Below, piece by piece: positions 1 to 6,517 of a DNA stretch of 10,508 bases. Source of the DNA: an uncultured Oscillospiraceae bacterium. GTDB lineage: Bacteria > Bacillota > Clostridia > Oscillospirales > Oscillospiraceae. The first letter of the stretch is position 1, and each line of letters opens with the position of its first letter. The position numbers and the translations under genes were made by a program. The notes beneath the pieces are model-generated. The model saw only the letters and a list, made by a program, of their open reading frames with translations. It was not told where the DNA came from and ran no database searches. The DNA is taken from assembly GCA_934569195.1 (NCBI GenBank), contig CAKTKB010000045.1:1-10508 (forward strand), given 5' to 3'.

Positions 1-57
1 GGACTCAGGCGGATGGTAGTATGGAAACATTTCCAAAAAAGTTACGGTTTCCTTCAT
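1..57 (-). CDS. polC: N-terminus of a truncated gene, probably DNA polymerase III PolC
   Basis: Only the first 19 codons lie in the window; they read MKETVTFLEMFPYYHPPES and run off the left edge without a stop. The start is an ATG at 57-55, 11 nt after the ispG stop, preceded by an AAGGGTGA Shine-Dalgarno site that overlaps the ispG stop codon. It is therefore the next gene of the same operon. No catalytic domain is visible, so the name rests mainly on gene order: in many Clostridia ispG is followed by polC, the Gram-positive replicative polymerase with a fused proofreading exonuclease. The short N-terminal sequence is compatible with this but proves nothing. Another operon gene such as proS is possible. 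Confidence 0.5.
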   Translation of the reverse strand, partial: MKETVTFLEMFPYYHPPES

Positions 58-68
58 GTATGTCACCC

Positions 69-1106
69 TTACATGGCTTCAATGCGCCGCAGCAGCGCCG
101 GGAGCAATTCATCGTACGGCAGCTTCTCTACAGGCTGACCCTTCTCAAAGAGCATCCCCCAGCCGTCCCCGCCGGCGATGCCGATGTCCGCTTCCTTTGC
201 TTCTCCGGGGCCGTTCACGACGCAGCCCATAACCGCTACGGTGAGGGGCTTGGTGCAGTCCTTCAGAGCGGCATCTACCTCGTTGACCAGGTGAATCAGG
301 TCGATACGCGTCCGTCCGCAGGTCGGGCAGGAAATGATGTTGACGCCCTCCCTGCGCAGCCCGGCAGCCTTCAGAATGTCCTTGGCTGCCAGAACCTCCT
401 GAACCGGATCGTCGGTCAGGCTGACACGGATGGTATCCCCAATCCCGTCAAGCAGCAATGCGCCAATTCCCATGGCGGATTTGATCAATCCCATATGGAC
501 AGGCCCCGTCTCCGTCACACCGATGTGCAGCGGATAATCACATTTGCTCCGAAAAAGTCTTGCCGCGCTGACCATGGTGGGAACACTGGAGGACTTCATG
601 GAGACGCAGGTGTCGTAAAACCCGAATTTTTCCAGCAGCTCCAGATGGGAAAAGGCACTTTCCACCAATGCTTCCGCCGTGGGGTGGCCATACTTCTCCA
701 GGAGCTTTTTGTCCAGGCTTCCGCCGTTTACGCCGATTCGGATGGGAATGTGCCGATCCTTGCAGACCTCCACCACCGCCTTTACCCGGTCCTCTCCGCC
801 GATATTGCCGGGGTTGATACGGATTTTGGAGGCGCCGCCCTCGGCTGCCGCAATTGCCAGCTTATAGTCGAAGTGAATATCCGCCACCAGGGGCAGCGGG
901 CTTTCCCGGCAAATCTGGGAAAAGCCCCGGGCTGCCTCCATATTGGGAACGGCAAGGCGCACAATCTGGCACCCGGCCGCCTGAAGCTGGCGGATCTGAT
1001 CCAAAGAACCCTCCACATCCGTCGTCCGCGTGTTGAGCATGGACTGAATTGCAACCGGCGCGCCTGCACCAATGGGGACCTTGCCGACCATAATCTGTCT
1101 TGTCAT
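69..1106 (-). CDS. ispG: 4-hydroxy-3-methylbut-2-en-1-yl diphosphate synthase (HMBPP synthase)
   Basis: Cytosolic [4Fe-4S] enzyme of the MEP isoprenoid pathway; it reductively converts methylerythritol cyclodiphosphate to HMBPP. The 345-residue product has the short bacterial two-domain layout: a TIM barrel (about residues 1-245, with VADIHFDYKLA near 74-84 and KIRINPGNIG near 94-103) and a C-terminal iron-sulfur domain. Cluster ligands are Cys260 and Cys263 (SCPTCGRT) and Cys295 (MGCVVNGPGE), with the conserved Glu302 in NGPGE. A GTG at 1115 is also in frame, but it lies inside the Shine-Dalgarno sequence AAGGGGTGA (1120-1112); the ATG at 1106, 5 nt beyond that site, is the better start and gives the usual MTRQ N-terminus. 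It follows rseP with a 5-nt gap and shares the operon with dxr, the committing MEP enzyme. Confidence 0.96.
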   Translation of the reverse strand: MTRQIMVGKVPIGAGAPVAIQSMLNTRTTDVEGSLDQIRQLQAAGCQIVRLAVPNMEAARGFSQICRESPLPLVADIHFDYKLAIAAAEGGASKIRINPGNIGGEDRVKAVVEVCKDRHIPIRIGVNGGSLDKKLLEKYGHPTAEALVESAFSHLELLEKFGFYDTCVSMKSSSVPTMVSAARLFRSKCDYPLHIGVTETGPVHMGLIKSAMGIGALLLDGIGDTIRVSLTDDPVQEVLAAKDILKAAGLRREGVNIISCPTCGRTRIDLIHLVNEVDAALKDCTKPLTVAVMGCVVNGPGEAKEADIGIAGGDGWGMLFEKGQPVEKLPYDELLPALLRRIEAM

Positions 1107-1111
1107 AAAGT

Positions 1112-2173
1112 TCACCCCTTAAAAATCACAAATACATCCTTGAAAAGGATTACAGCCATGAGAATCAGCAGCAAGACCATGCCTGCCGCGTGAATATAGG
1201 CTTCGTACTTCGGATTGACCTTTTTATGCGTAATCGCCTGGATTACCGTGGTGATCAGCAGAGAGAATACCCGGCCTCCGTCCAGCGCCGGAATCGGCAG
1301 CATATTCATGACGGCAAGGTTTATGGCGATGAGCGCACCGTAATACAGGACGTTCAGAATGGCCTCCCGCGTATTGCGCGAGGTCTGCGCCACCTCGGAA
1401 ACCTGCTGAACTATTCCGACCGGTCCGGATACGTCCCGGATGCCGGCCTTCCCGGTAAAGAGCATCTGGAGGCTCAGCCGAACTGTGCGCACCATATCCA
1501 CAGCGGAGTTCCAGATATATTGGATGGTAAAGCCCGGAGTTGCGGTCTGCACACTGAAGCTGAATCCGTAACGCTCCGTAGAGGTGCCGTCCTCGTTGGG
1601 GAAGGACGCCTTTTTCATGGAAAACTGATCGAGCGCAACCTTTTCTCCGTCGCGCAGGACCACAAGGTCATGTACGTCTCCCGGATTCAGAGACAAAATC
1701 ATAGAAAAATCGCCGAAAACGTAAATGTTTTCACCGTCTACGGACAAAATCTTATCTCCGACCTGCAGACCGTCTTCTCCGATGAGCGTACAGCCCTGCT
1801 CATATCCGCTGATGACCGGAACGACATACTCCTTCTGCGGCGCAAACACGATCGTCAGAAGGATAAGTCCGGTGACAAAGTTCATGGCGGCGCCGGCGGA
1901 CAGGATAATCAGCCGCTTCCACCAGGCTGCGTGCCCGAAGGCGTGAGGATTGTCACTCTCCCCGTCCTCCCCTTCCATGGCGCAGTAACCGCCGAAGGGA
2001 ATGCAGCGGATGGAATAAAGGGTCTGGCCAATCTGCTTTTTGAAAATGGCCGGTCCCATAAACATGGCAAATTCGTTGACCTGAACGCCGGAAAGCTTTG
2101 CGGCGACAAAATGCCCCAGCTCATGGACGAAGATCAACAGACTGAACAGCAAAATTGCAAAAAGAATATACAT
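1112..2173 (-). CDS. rseP: RIP metalloprotease RseP (site-2 protease family)
   Basis: Polytopic membrane zinc protease that cuts transmembrane substrates; in other bacteria family members release anti-sigma factors or clear signal-peptide remnants. The substrate here is unknown. The 353-residue product has HELGH at residues 17-21 inside the first membrane helix (zinc ligands His17 and His21, catalytic Glu18), a second hydrophobic segment near 88-112, a central PDZ-like region (about 115-185, with GLQVGDKILSVDG), and the C-terminal NMLPIPALDGGR motif at 290-301, where Asp298 is the third metal ligand. The last helix is near 329-350. An in-frame extension to 2227 would overlap the end of dxr; the ATG at 2173 has GAGGAAAGG just upstream and puts HExxH at its normal place. 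The gap to dxr is 13 nt. The last codons of the gene supply the ispG ribosome-binding site. Confidence 0.95.
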   Translation of the reverse strand: MYILFAILLFSLLIFVHELGHFVAAKLSGVQVNEFAMFMGPAIFKKQIGQTLYSIRCIPFGGYCAMEGEDGESDNPHAFGHAAWWKRLIILSAGAAMNFVTGLILLTIVFAPQKEYVVPVISGYEQGCTLIGEDGLQVGDKILSVDGENIYVFGDFSMILSLNPGDVHDLVVLRDGEKVALDQFSMKKASFPNEDGTSTERYGFSFSVQTATPGFTIQYIWNSAVDMVRTVRLSLQMLFTGKAGIRDVSGPVGIVQQVSEVAQTSRNTREAILNVLYYGALIAINLAVMNMLPIPALDGGRVFSLLITTVIQAITHKKVNPKYEAYIHAAGMVLLLILMAVILFKDVFVIFKG

Positions 2174-2186
2174 ACCTTTCCTCGCT

Positions 2187-3341
2187 TTACTGATGGGCTC
2201 CGGCCGCACGGACGGCCTGCCGGGCAAGACGGTCTGCCTCCAGAATCTGCTCCAGGTCCGGATGGGCCTCCGGGGATACGACCTCTATTCCCCGGCAAAC
2301 CAAATCATAGATCTGATAGAATCCGATTCTGTTTTCCAGGAACATTCCAACGGCTTCTTCGTTTGCGCCGTTCATGGCCGCACAGACCATTTCCCCTTCC
2401 TTTGCACACTGCCGGGCCAGGCTCAGGCACGGAAACGCCTCCGTATCCGGCAGCGTAAACGACAGAGCACCGCAGGTTGTCAGGTCCAGCCGCTCCACCG
2501 GACTGGGAAGCCGCTCCGGATAGGTAAGGGCCAGCTGAATGGGCAGACGCATATCCGGCGTACCCATCTGGGCCAGAATGGCGCCGTCCCGGAATTCCAC
2601 CAGAGAATGCACGATGCTCTGCCGGTGAATCAGAACGTCTACCTGCTCCAGCGGCAGCCGGTACAGGCGCATAGCCTCGATGACCTCCAGCCCCTTATTC
2701 ATCAGAGTAGCACAATCCACGGTGATTTTTTGCCCCATCTTCCAGTTGGGATGCCGCAGGGCGTCCTCCTTGGTGACGTGGGAAAGCTGCTCCCGCGTCA
2801 TACCGAAGAAGGGGCCGCCGGAGCAGGTCAACAGAAGGCGCTGAATTTCCCCATGGTCCCCGCAGCCCATCAGGCACTGGAAGATGGCGGAGTGCTCGGA
2901 ATCCACCGGAATAATCTCGGCCCCATACCGCTTCGCCCGGTCCATGACCAGCTCGCCCGCGCAGACCAGCGTTTCCTTGTTGGCAAGGCCGATCCGCTTG
3001 CCTGCACGGATCGCGGCCAGGGTCGGCTTTAGCCCGACCATTCCCACCACGGCTGTGATGACACAGTCCGCCTGAGGAAGCGTGGCGGCCTCAATCAGGC
3101 CCTCCTCCCCCCAGGCGATTGCAACAGACGTATCCGGCAAGGACTGCTTCAGCTCCAGCGCCGCCTCGCGTGTAGCCATAACCGCCAGATCCGGGTGGAA
3201 TCTGCGGCACTGCTCCGCCATTCTGGCAACATTGGTCCCGGCCGTCAGGGCACCTACTTTTATCGGAAGCTTTTCAATGACGTCCAGGCTCTGCCGCCCG
3301 ATGGATCCGGTAGAGCCGAGAATACTGACACATTTTACCAT
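2187..3341 (-). CDS. dxr: 1-deoxy-D-xylulose 5-phosphate reductoisomerase
   Basis: Catalyses the first committed step of the MEP pathway, the NADPH- and divalent-metal-dependent conversion of DXP to MEP in the cytosol; it is the target of fosmidomycin. The 384-residue length is normal. Visible landmarks are the NADPH-binding GSTGSIG at 9-15, LANKETLV at 119-126, the metal-binding DSEHS at 147-151 (Asp147 and Glu149), SGGPF at 174-178, and MNKGLEVIEA at 214-223, where Glu219 is the third metal ligand. HRQSIVHSLVEF (239-250) and GTPDMRLPIQ (260-269) complete the family pattern. The ATG at 3341 comes 3 nt after the cdsA stop; GGCGGTGTGA in the end of cdsA serves as the ribosome-binding site, so the two genes are probably translationally coupled. 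Confidence 0.97.
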   Translation of the reverse strand: MVKCVSILGSTGSIGRQSLDVIEKLPIKVGALTAGTNVARMAEQCRRFHPDLAVMATREAALELKQSLPDTSVAIAWGEEGLIEAATLPQADCVITAVVGMVGLKPTLAAIRAGKRIGLANKETLVCAGELVMDRAKRYGAEIIPVDSEHSAIFQCLMGCGDHGEIQRLLLTCSGGPFFGMTREQLSHVTKEDALRHPNWKMGQKITVDCATLMNKGLEVIEAMRLYRLPLEQVDVLIHRQSIVHSLVEFRDGAILAQMGTPDMRLPIQLALTYPERLPSPVERLDLTTCGALSFTLPDTEAFPCLSLARQCAKEGEMVCAAMNGANEEAVGMFLENRIGFYQIYDLVCRGIEVVSPEAHPDLEQILEADRLARQAVRAAGAHQ

Positions 3342-3344
3342 GGC

Positions 3345-4157
3345 TCACACCGCCAGCGGGATGGAAAGCAGCAAAATTTCTGCCAGAGGCCCCACGATCA
3401 TCATGGAGTCGAACCGGTCAAGAATGCCGCCGTGTCCGGGAATCAGGTTGCCGTAATCCTTGATCCCGGTTTGCCGCTTGATGACGGAGAAGCAAAGGTC
3501 TCCGAATACGGCGCCCAGAGAACCCACGACGCCGTAAACGATCGCATACACAAAATTCACGTTGAATTTGAAAGCAAAACGCAAAATCAATGCGTAAATC
3601 AGCATACCCAATGTTGCGCCGATTACTCCTCCGATCACGCCCTCGATGGTTTTCTTGGGGCTGATTACCGGCGCCAGCTTATGCCGCCCAAAGGCGCGTC
3701 CGGCAAAATAGGCTCCGGTATCGGACAGGAAGGCCATCACGAAGGGAATCAGGATGTAGTGCCGCCCGGAAACCATGGCGTGAATCCGGACCAGGCTCGT
3801 AAGAAGGTACGGCAGCAGCAAACCGGCCGCCAGGCAGCAGGCGACCTTGTCAAAGCTCAGCTTGATATGAGAAGCCATCATTTCCGCGAACAGCACCGCA
3901 AAGAAAACCAGAATGCCGATCATGGCCAGCAGGTGCGGCGCGCCGAAATAGCTCCACAAGGATGTCAAAAATGCCATTACCGCAGAGTAGATCACCAGCC
4001 GGATGCTGCGGACCAGCCCGGTCGTGTAAAGAAGCTCATAGGCGGCCACTGCGGCTGCGGCGCCGAAAATCAAAGCGGTTACCAGCTTCGGCAGGGCCAG
4101 AACGGCAACCAGCAGCAGCGGCAGAAGAATCGCTGCCGAAAGAATGCGTGTCTTCAT
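3345..4157 (-). CDS. cdsA: Phosphatidate cytidylyltransferase (CDP-diacylglycerol synthase)
   Basis: Integral membrane enzyme that joins CTP and phosphatidic acid to form CDP-diacylglycerol, the precursor of the anionic phospholipids and cardiolipin. The product has 270 residues and is mostly hydrophobic, with about seven to eight membrane segments. It carries SDTGAYFAGRAFG (145-157), SPKKTIEG (166-173), and the family signature near 220-250: GD, then SVIKRQTGIKD, then LIPGHGGILDRFD, with the acidic and lysine residues used for metal and CTP binding. The ATG at 4157 follows the uppS stop by 3 nt, with TTGGAGGAA upstream as the ribosome-binding site. It lies between uppS and dxr, the standard order in Bacillota. 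Confidence 0.96.
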   Translation of the reverse strand: MKTRILSAAILLPLLLVAVLALPKLVTALIFGAAAAVAAYELLYTTGLVRSIRLVIYSAVMAFLTSLWSYFGAPHLLAMIGILVFFAVLFAEMMASHIKLSFDKVACCLAAGLLLPYLLTSLVRIHAMVSGRHYILIPFVMAFLSDTGAYFAGRAFGRHKLAPVISPKKTIEGVIGGVIGATLGMLIYALILRFAFKFNVNFVYAIVYGVVGSLGAVFGDLCFSVIKRQTGIKDYGNLIPGHGGILDRFDSMMIVGPLAEILLLSIPLAV

Positions 4158-4160
4158 CTG

Positions 4161-4886
4161 TTATGTTCCTCCAAATCGACGATCTCGCTGATTATACTGA
4201 AAAATGGCCTGATCCAGATCCTTTTCGGAAAAGTCCGGCCACAGAACATTCAAAAATACAAACTCTGAGTACGCCGTCTGCCAGGGCAGGAAATTGCTGG
4301 TACGCAGCTCCCCCGACGGCCGGATGACCAGCTCCGGATCCGGAACACCGGCCGAATCCAGATATTCGGAAAAAATCTGCTCCGTCAGCTCGCCGGCAGT
4401 GCGTTTCCCGGCAGCCACGTCGGCAGCGAATGCTCGAGCAGCTCGGACGATCTCGTCCCTGCCGCCATAATTCAGACAAAAGTTCACCTGGACCTCGCAG
4501 TAGTCTGCGGATTGCGTCTGCGCATCCCGGCATAGCTTCTGAAGCTCCGGACTCAGGCGGCTTAAATCCCCGAAAAAGCAGAATCGGACGCCGTTTTTCG
4601 CCATATCCCGCAGAGCCTCCTGGAGATAAATCTTGAGAAGCAGCATGATACCGGAAACTTCCTCTACGGAGCGCTTCCAGTTTTCGGTTGAGAACGCATA
4701 AACCGTCAGATACTTTACGCCCAGCTTGCGGCAGTAATTTGCCGTCCGGCGGAACGCCTCTGCCCCGGCCTTGTGTCCGGCGGTTCTGGGCAGTCCGCGC
4801 TGCTTTGCCCAGCGGCCGTTCCCGTCCATAATGATGGCAATGTGCCGGGGAGGCTGGAGGGTGTCTTTTCTTTCTTCCTGTGCCAT
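4161..4886 (-). CDS. uppS: Undecaprenyl diphosphate synthase (cis-prenyltransferase)
   Basis: Condenses isopentenyl diphosphate units onto farnesyl diphosphate in cis to make the C55 carrier lipid used for peptidoglycan and teichoic acid precursors. The 241-residue product has the catalytic motif HIAIIMDGNGRWAK (Asp21), TVYAFSTENWKRS, and the C-terminal DPELVIRPSGELRTSNFLPWQ region that binds diphosphate. Three starts share the frame: TTG 4943, ATG 4910 and ATG 4886. Only 4886 has a Shine-Dalgarno-like sequence (GAGGT, 4 nt upstream) and it gives the usual family length with MAQEE ahead of the conserved core. The longer forms would also translate through the hairpin at 4921-4943. Unlike the other junctions, this gene is separated from frr by 77 nt. 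Confidence 0.95.
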   Translation of the reverse strand: MAQEERKDTLQPPRHIAIIMDGNGRWAKQRGLPRTAGHKAGAEAFRRTANYCRKLGVKYLTVYAFSTENWKRSVEEVSGIMLLLKIYLQEALRDMAKNGVRFCFFGDLSRLSPELQKLCRDAQTQSADYCEVQVNFCLNYGGRDEIVRAARAFAADVAAGKRTAGELTEQIFSEYLDSAGVPDPELVIRPSGELRTSNFLPWQTAYSEFVFLNVLWPDFSEKDLDQAIFQYNQRDRRFGGT

Positions 4887-4920
4887 ATAGACCTCATACT
4901 TTCCGGACATATAGAGCCGA

Positions 4921-4943
4921 TTGGGGGCACCCAATACCCCCAA
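4921..4943 (-). other. Intercistronic hairpin between frr and uppS
   Basis: Perfect 7-bp inverted repeat TTGGGGG / CCCCCAA around a 9-nt loop, in the only long gap (77 nt) inside the operon. No T-run follows on the minus strand, so it is not a standard terminator. It ends about 34 nt ahead of the chosen uppS start. It may be an RNA processing or stability site, or may affect uppS translation; that role is inference. Confidence 0.55.
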
Positions 4944-4963
4944 CCGGCAGTCTTGCAGGCTAA

Positions 4964-5518
4964 TCAGATAGCCATCAGTTCCTTTTCCTTGGCGGCCAAG
5001 GCGTCGTCCACTTTCTTGATAAATTTATCCAGCATATCCTGCAGATCCTTTTCGGCCTTTTTCTGCTCATCCTCGGTGATCTCGGATTTCTTCTTCAGGC
5101 CCTTTACATAGTCCATGCCGTCGCGTCGGATGTTACGCATGGCAACCTTTGCGTCCTCTGCGTACTTCTTCACCTGCTTTGTCAGGTCGCGGCGGCGCTC
5201 CTCCGTCAGCTGCGGAAACACCAGACGGATTACCCGGCCGTCATTCTGTGGGTTGATGCCCAGGTCGCTGGTCTGAATGGCCTTCTGAATATCCTTCAGG
5301 AGCTTGGTATCCCAGGGCTGAATAACCAGCGTGCGGGCATCGGGGGAAGAGATTGTGGCGACGCCGTTCAGCGGAGTCTCCTGTCCATAGTATTCCACCA
5401 TAATCCGGTCAAGAACCTTGGCATTGGCGCGGCCGGCACGGACGGCGCCGAAGTTATCGGCCAGAACCTCCAGGGTCTTCTCCATCTTTCTGCTGAATTC
5501 CTTGAAATCTACGCTCAT
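4964..5518 (-). CDS. frr: Ribosome recycling factor
   Basis: Acts with EF-G after termination to split the 70S ribosome and free mRNA and tRNA for another round. The 184-residue product matches the normal family length of about 185. It shows the long helical domain I with a central insertion: FGAVRAGRANAKVLDRIMVEYYG (23-45, with the conserved Arg-Ala-Gly-Arg), TPLNGVATISSPDARTLVIQPWD (48-70), the NDGRVIRLVFPQLTEERRRDLTK helix region (92-114), and a charged C-terminal helix. The reading frame stays open upstream to 5608, but the ATG at 5518 has a strong AAGGAGG site inside the last pyrH codons and gives the usual N-terminus. The gap to pyrH is 4 nt; the pyrH-frr pair is almost universal in bacteria. 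Confidence 0.97.
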   Translation of the reverse strand: MSVDFKEFSRKMEKTLEVLADNFGAVRAGRANAKVLDRIMVEYYGQETPLNGVATISSPDARTLVIQPWDTKLLKDIQKAIQTSDLGINPQNDGRVIRLVFPQLTEERRRDLTKQVKKYAEDAKVAMRNIRRDGMDYVKGLKKKSEITEDEQKKAEKDLQDMLDKFIKKVDDALAAKEKELMAI

Positions 5519-5522
5519 GTTG

Positions 5523-6242
5523 TTAGTCCTCCTTAACGATGGTTCCAATTTTTTCGCCGCAAACCACGCGGATAATATTCTGGGGATCCGCCAGAGCGAA
5601 GCACACAAGCTCCATATGGTTATCCATGGCCAATGTCATCGCGGTTGTATCCGTTGCTTTCAAATGCCGGGAAAGAACTTCATCATAGGTAAGGGAGTCA
5701 AATTTCACCGCCGAGGGATCCACATTGGGATCGGCGGAGTAAATGCCGTCCACATTTTTTGCCAGCAGAATGGCATCCGCCTCAATCTCCACACCCCGCA
5801 GGACGGCTCCCGTATCCGTGGAGAAGTAGGGGTTGCCGGTTCCGGCGGCAAAAATAACCACTTTCCCCTCGTTCAGGTAGCGGTCGGCAGTATCCCGGGT
5901 AAAGTATTCCGCGAATTTATTCATCTCAACAGCGGTGAGGACCCGCGCATCCACGCCGTGACGCCCCAAAGCATCCGCAACCGCGATGGAATTCATTACC
6001 GTTGCCAGCATACCCATGGCGTCTGCATGGGAGCGCTGCATTTTATCCGCACCGTCCTTCACGCCCCGCCAGAAGTTGCCGCCTCCGATAACCACGCCAA
6101 TCTGGATCCCCATATCCACACACTGCCGGATCGTCTGACAGACGGAATCGATAAACGGAAAATCCAGACCGCGGTGGGCCTCTCCTGCAAGCGCCTCTCC
6201 GCTGATTTTGAGCAGAATCCGCTTGTATTTTATCTCAGGCAA
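5523..6242 (-). CDS. pyrH: Uridylate (UMP) kinase
   Basis: Hexameric bacterial UMP kinase of the amino-acid-kinase fold; phosphorylates UMP to UDP with ATP for pyrimidine nucleotide supply, usually under GTP and UTP control. The product has KYKRILLKISGEALAG (5-20), the phosphate-binding GVVIGGGNFWRG (49-60), ADAMGMLATVMNSIA (73-87), FAAGTGNPYFSTDTGAVLR (131-149) and LLAKNVDGIYSADP (159-172). There is no ATG near the N-terminus. TTG at 6242, 8 nt after the AGAAGGAG Shine-Dalgarno site, gives a normal 239-residue protein; a GTG at 6251 overlaps that site, and a further TTG at 6302 lies in the promoter. It is the first gene of the operon, with a short leader. Unlike many Bacillota, rpsB and tsf are not upstream; glnS is divergent there. 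Confidence 0.95.
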   Translation of the reverse strand: MPEIKYKRILLKISGEALAGEAHRGLDFPFIDSVCQTIRQCVDMGIQIGVVIGGGNFWRGVKDGADKMQRSHADAMGMLATVMNSIAVADALGRHGVDARVLTAVEMNKFAEYFTRDTADRYLNEGKVVIFAAGTGNPYFSTDTGAVLRGVEIEADAILLAKNVDGIYSADPNVDPSAVKFDSLTYDEVLSRHLKATDTTAMTLAMDNHMELVCFALADPQNIIRVVCGEKIGTIVKED

Positions 6243-6250
6243 ATCAATCA

Positions 6251-6258
6251 CTCCTTCT
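6251..6258 (-). promoter_or_regulatory. Ribosome-binding site that fixes the pyrH start
   Basis: AGAAGGAG on the minus strand, 8 nt ahead of the TTG at 6242. It is the only good Shine-Dalgarno match in the leader and is why TTG 6242 was preferred over GTG 6251, whose first base overlaps it. Confidence 0.7.
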
Positions 6259-6273
6259 CTTGTTTCATCCTGT

Positions 6274-6302
6274 ATTTTATAATATGACAGCCCAATTGAC
6301 AA
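6274..6302 (-). promoter_or_regulatory. Sigma-A promoter of the pyrH-frr-uppS-cdsA-dxr-rseP-ispG operon
   Basis: Minus strand: -35 TTGTCA (6302-6297), a 17-nt spacer, and -10 TAAAAT (6279-6274), each five of six matches to consensus. Transcription should start near 6267, leaving a leader of about 25 nt before the TTG start of pyrH. That is too short for a riboswitch. An AT-rich stretch lies just upstream. Confidence 0.7.
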
Positions 6303-6440
6303 CCATATTTTTCATCTTTTACAAAATTGTTTTCGGATTTTTCATATTCCTTCCCTGTGCGTCTGCCCGGCTGCCGGACGGAAAGAAAGGAAACATGCAA
6401 GGCTCCCGCAGAAAAAATCGGAATATCAGGGGATTGGTCA

Positions 6441-6469
6441 TTGCAAAACCGCAGAATATGGGGTATAAT
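6441..6469 (+). promoter_or_regulatory. Sigma-A promoter of glnS
   Basis: -35 TTGCAA (6441-6446), a 17-nt spacer, and a perfect -10 TATAAT (6464-6469). The expected start is near 6476, giving a leader of about 42 nt. The -10 box is flanked by GGGG and CCCC (6460-6473), an uncommon dyad around a -10. The leader is far too short for a T-box. Confidence 0.75.
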
Positions 6470-6517
6470 CCCCTTGTATATTTTTATGAGGATGAATCCG
6501 GAGAGGATGTTGACACA

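Noticed and set aside
21..1193. 390-codon open frame on the plus strand
   Set aside because: Runs antisense through ispG, whose iron-sulfur motifs are intact on the other strand; the plus-strand translation has no recognisable domain.
1190..2458. 422-codon open frame on the plus strand
   Set aside because: Antisense to rseP and the end of dxr; low-complexity Arg/Gly/Pro/Gln translation typical of a shadow frame in GC-rich DNA.
3195..4268. 357-codon open frame on the plus strand
   Set aside because: Antisense to dxr, cdsA and uppS; its His/Gln-rich translation is the mirror of the membrane-protein codons of cdsA.
6260..6517. N-terminal extension of GlnRS
   Set aside because: Hydrophobic, unlike GlnRS, and spans the glnS promoter; the family start matches ATG 6518.
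6476..6517. T-box or other riboswitch in the glnS leader
   Set aside because: The leader is only about 42 nt, too short for a T-box, and contains no terminator hairpin.
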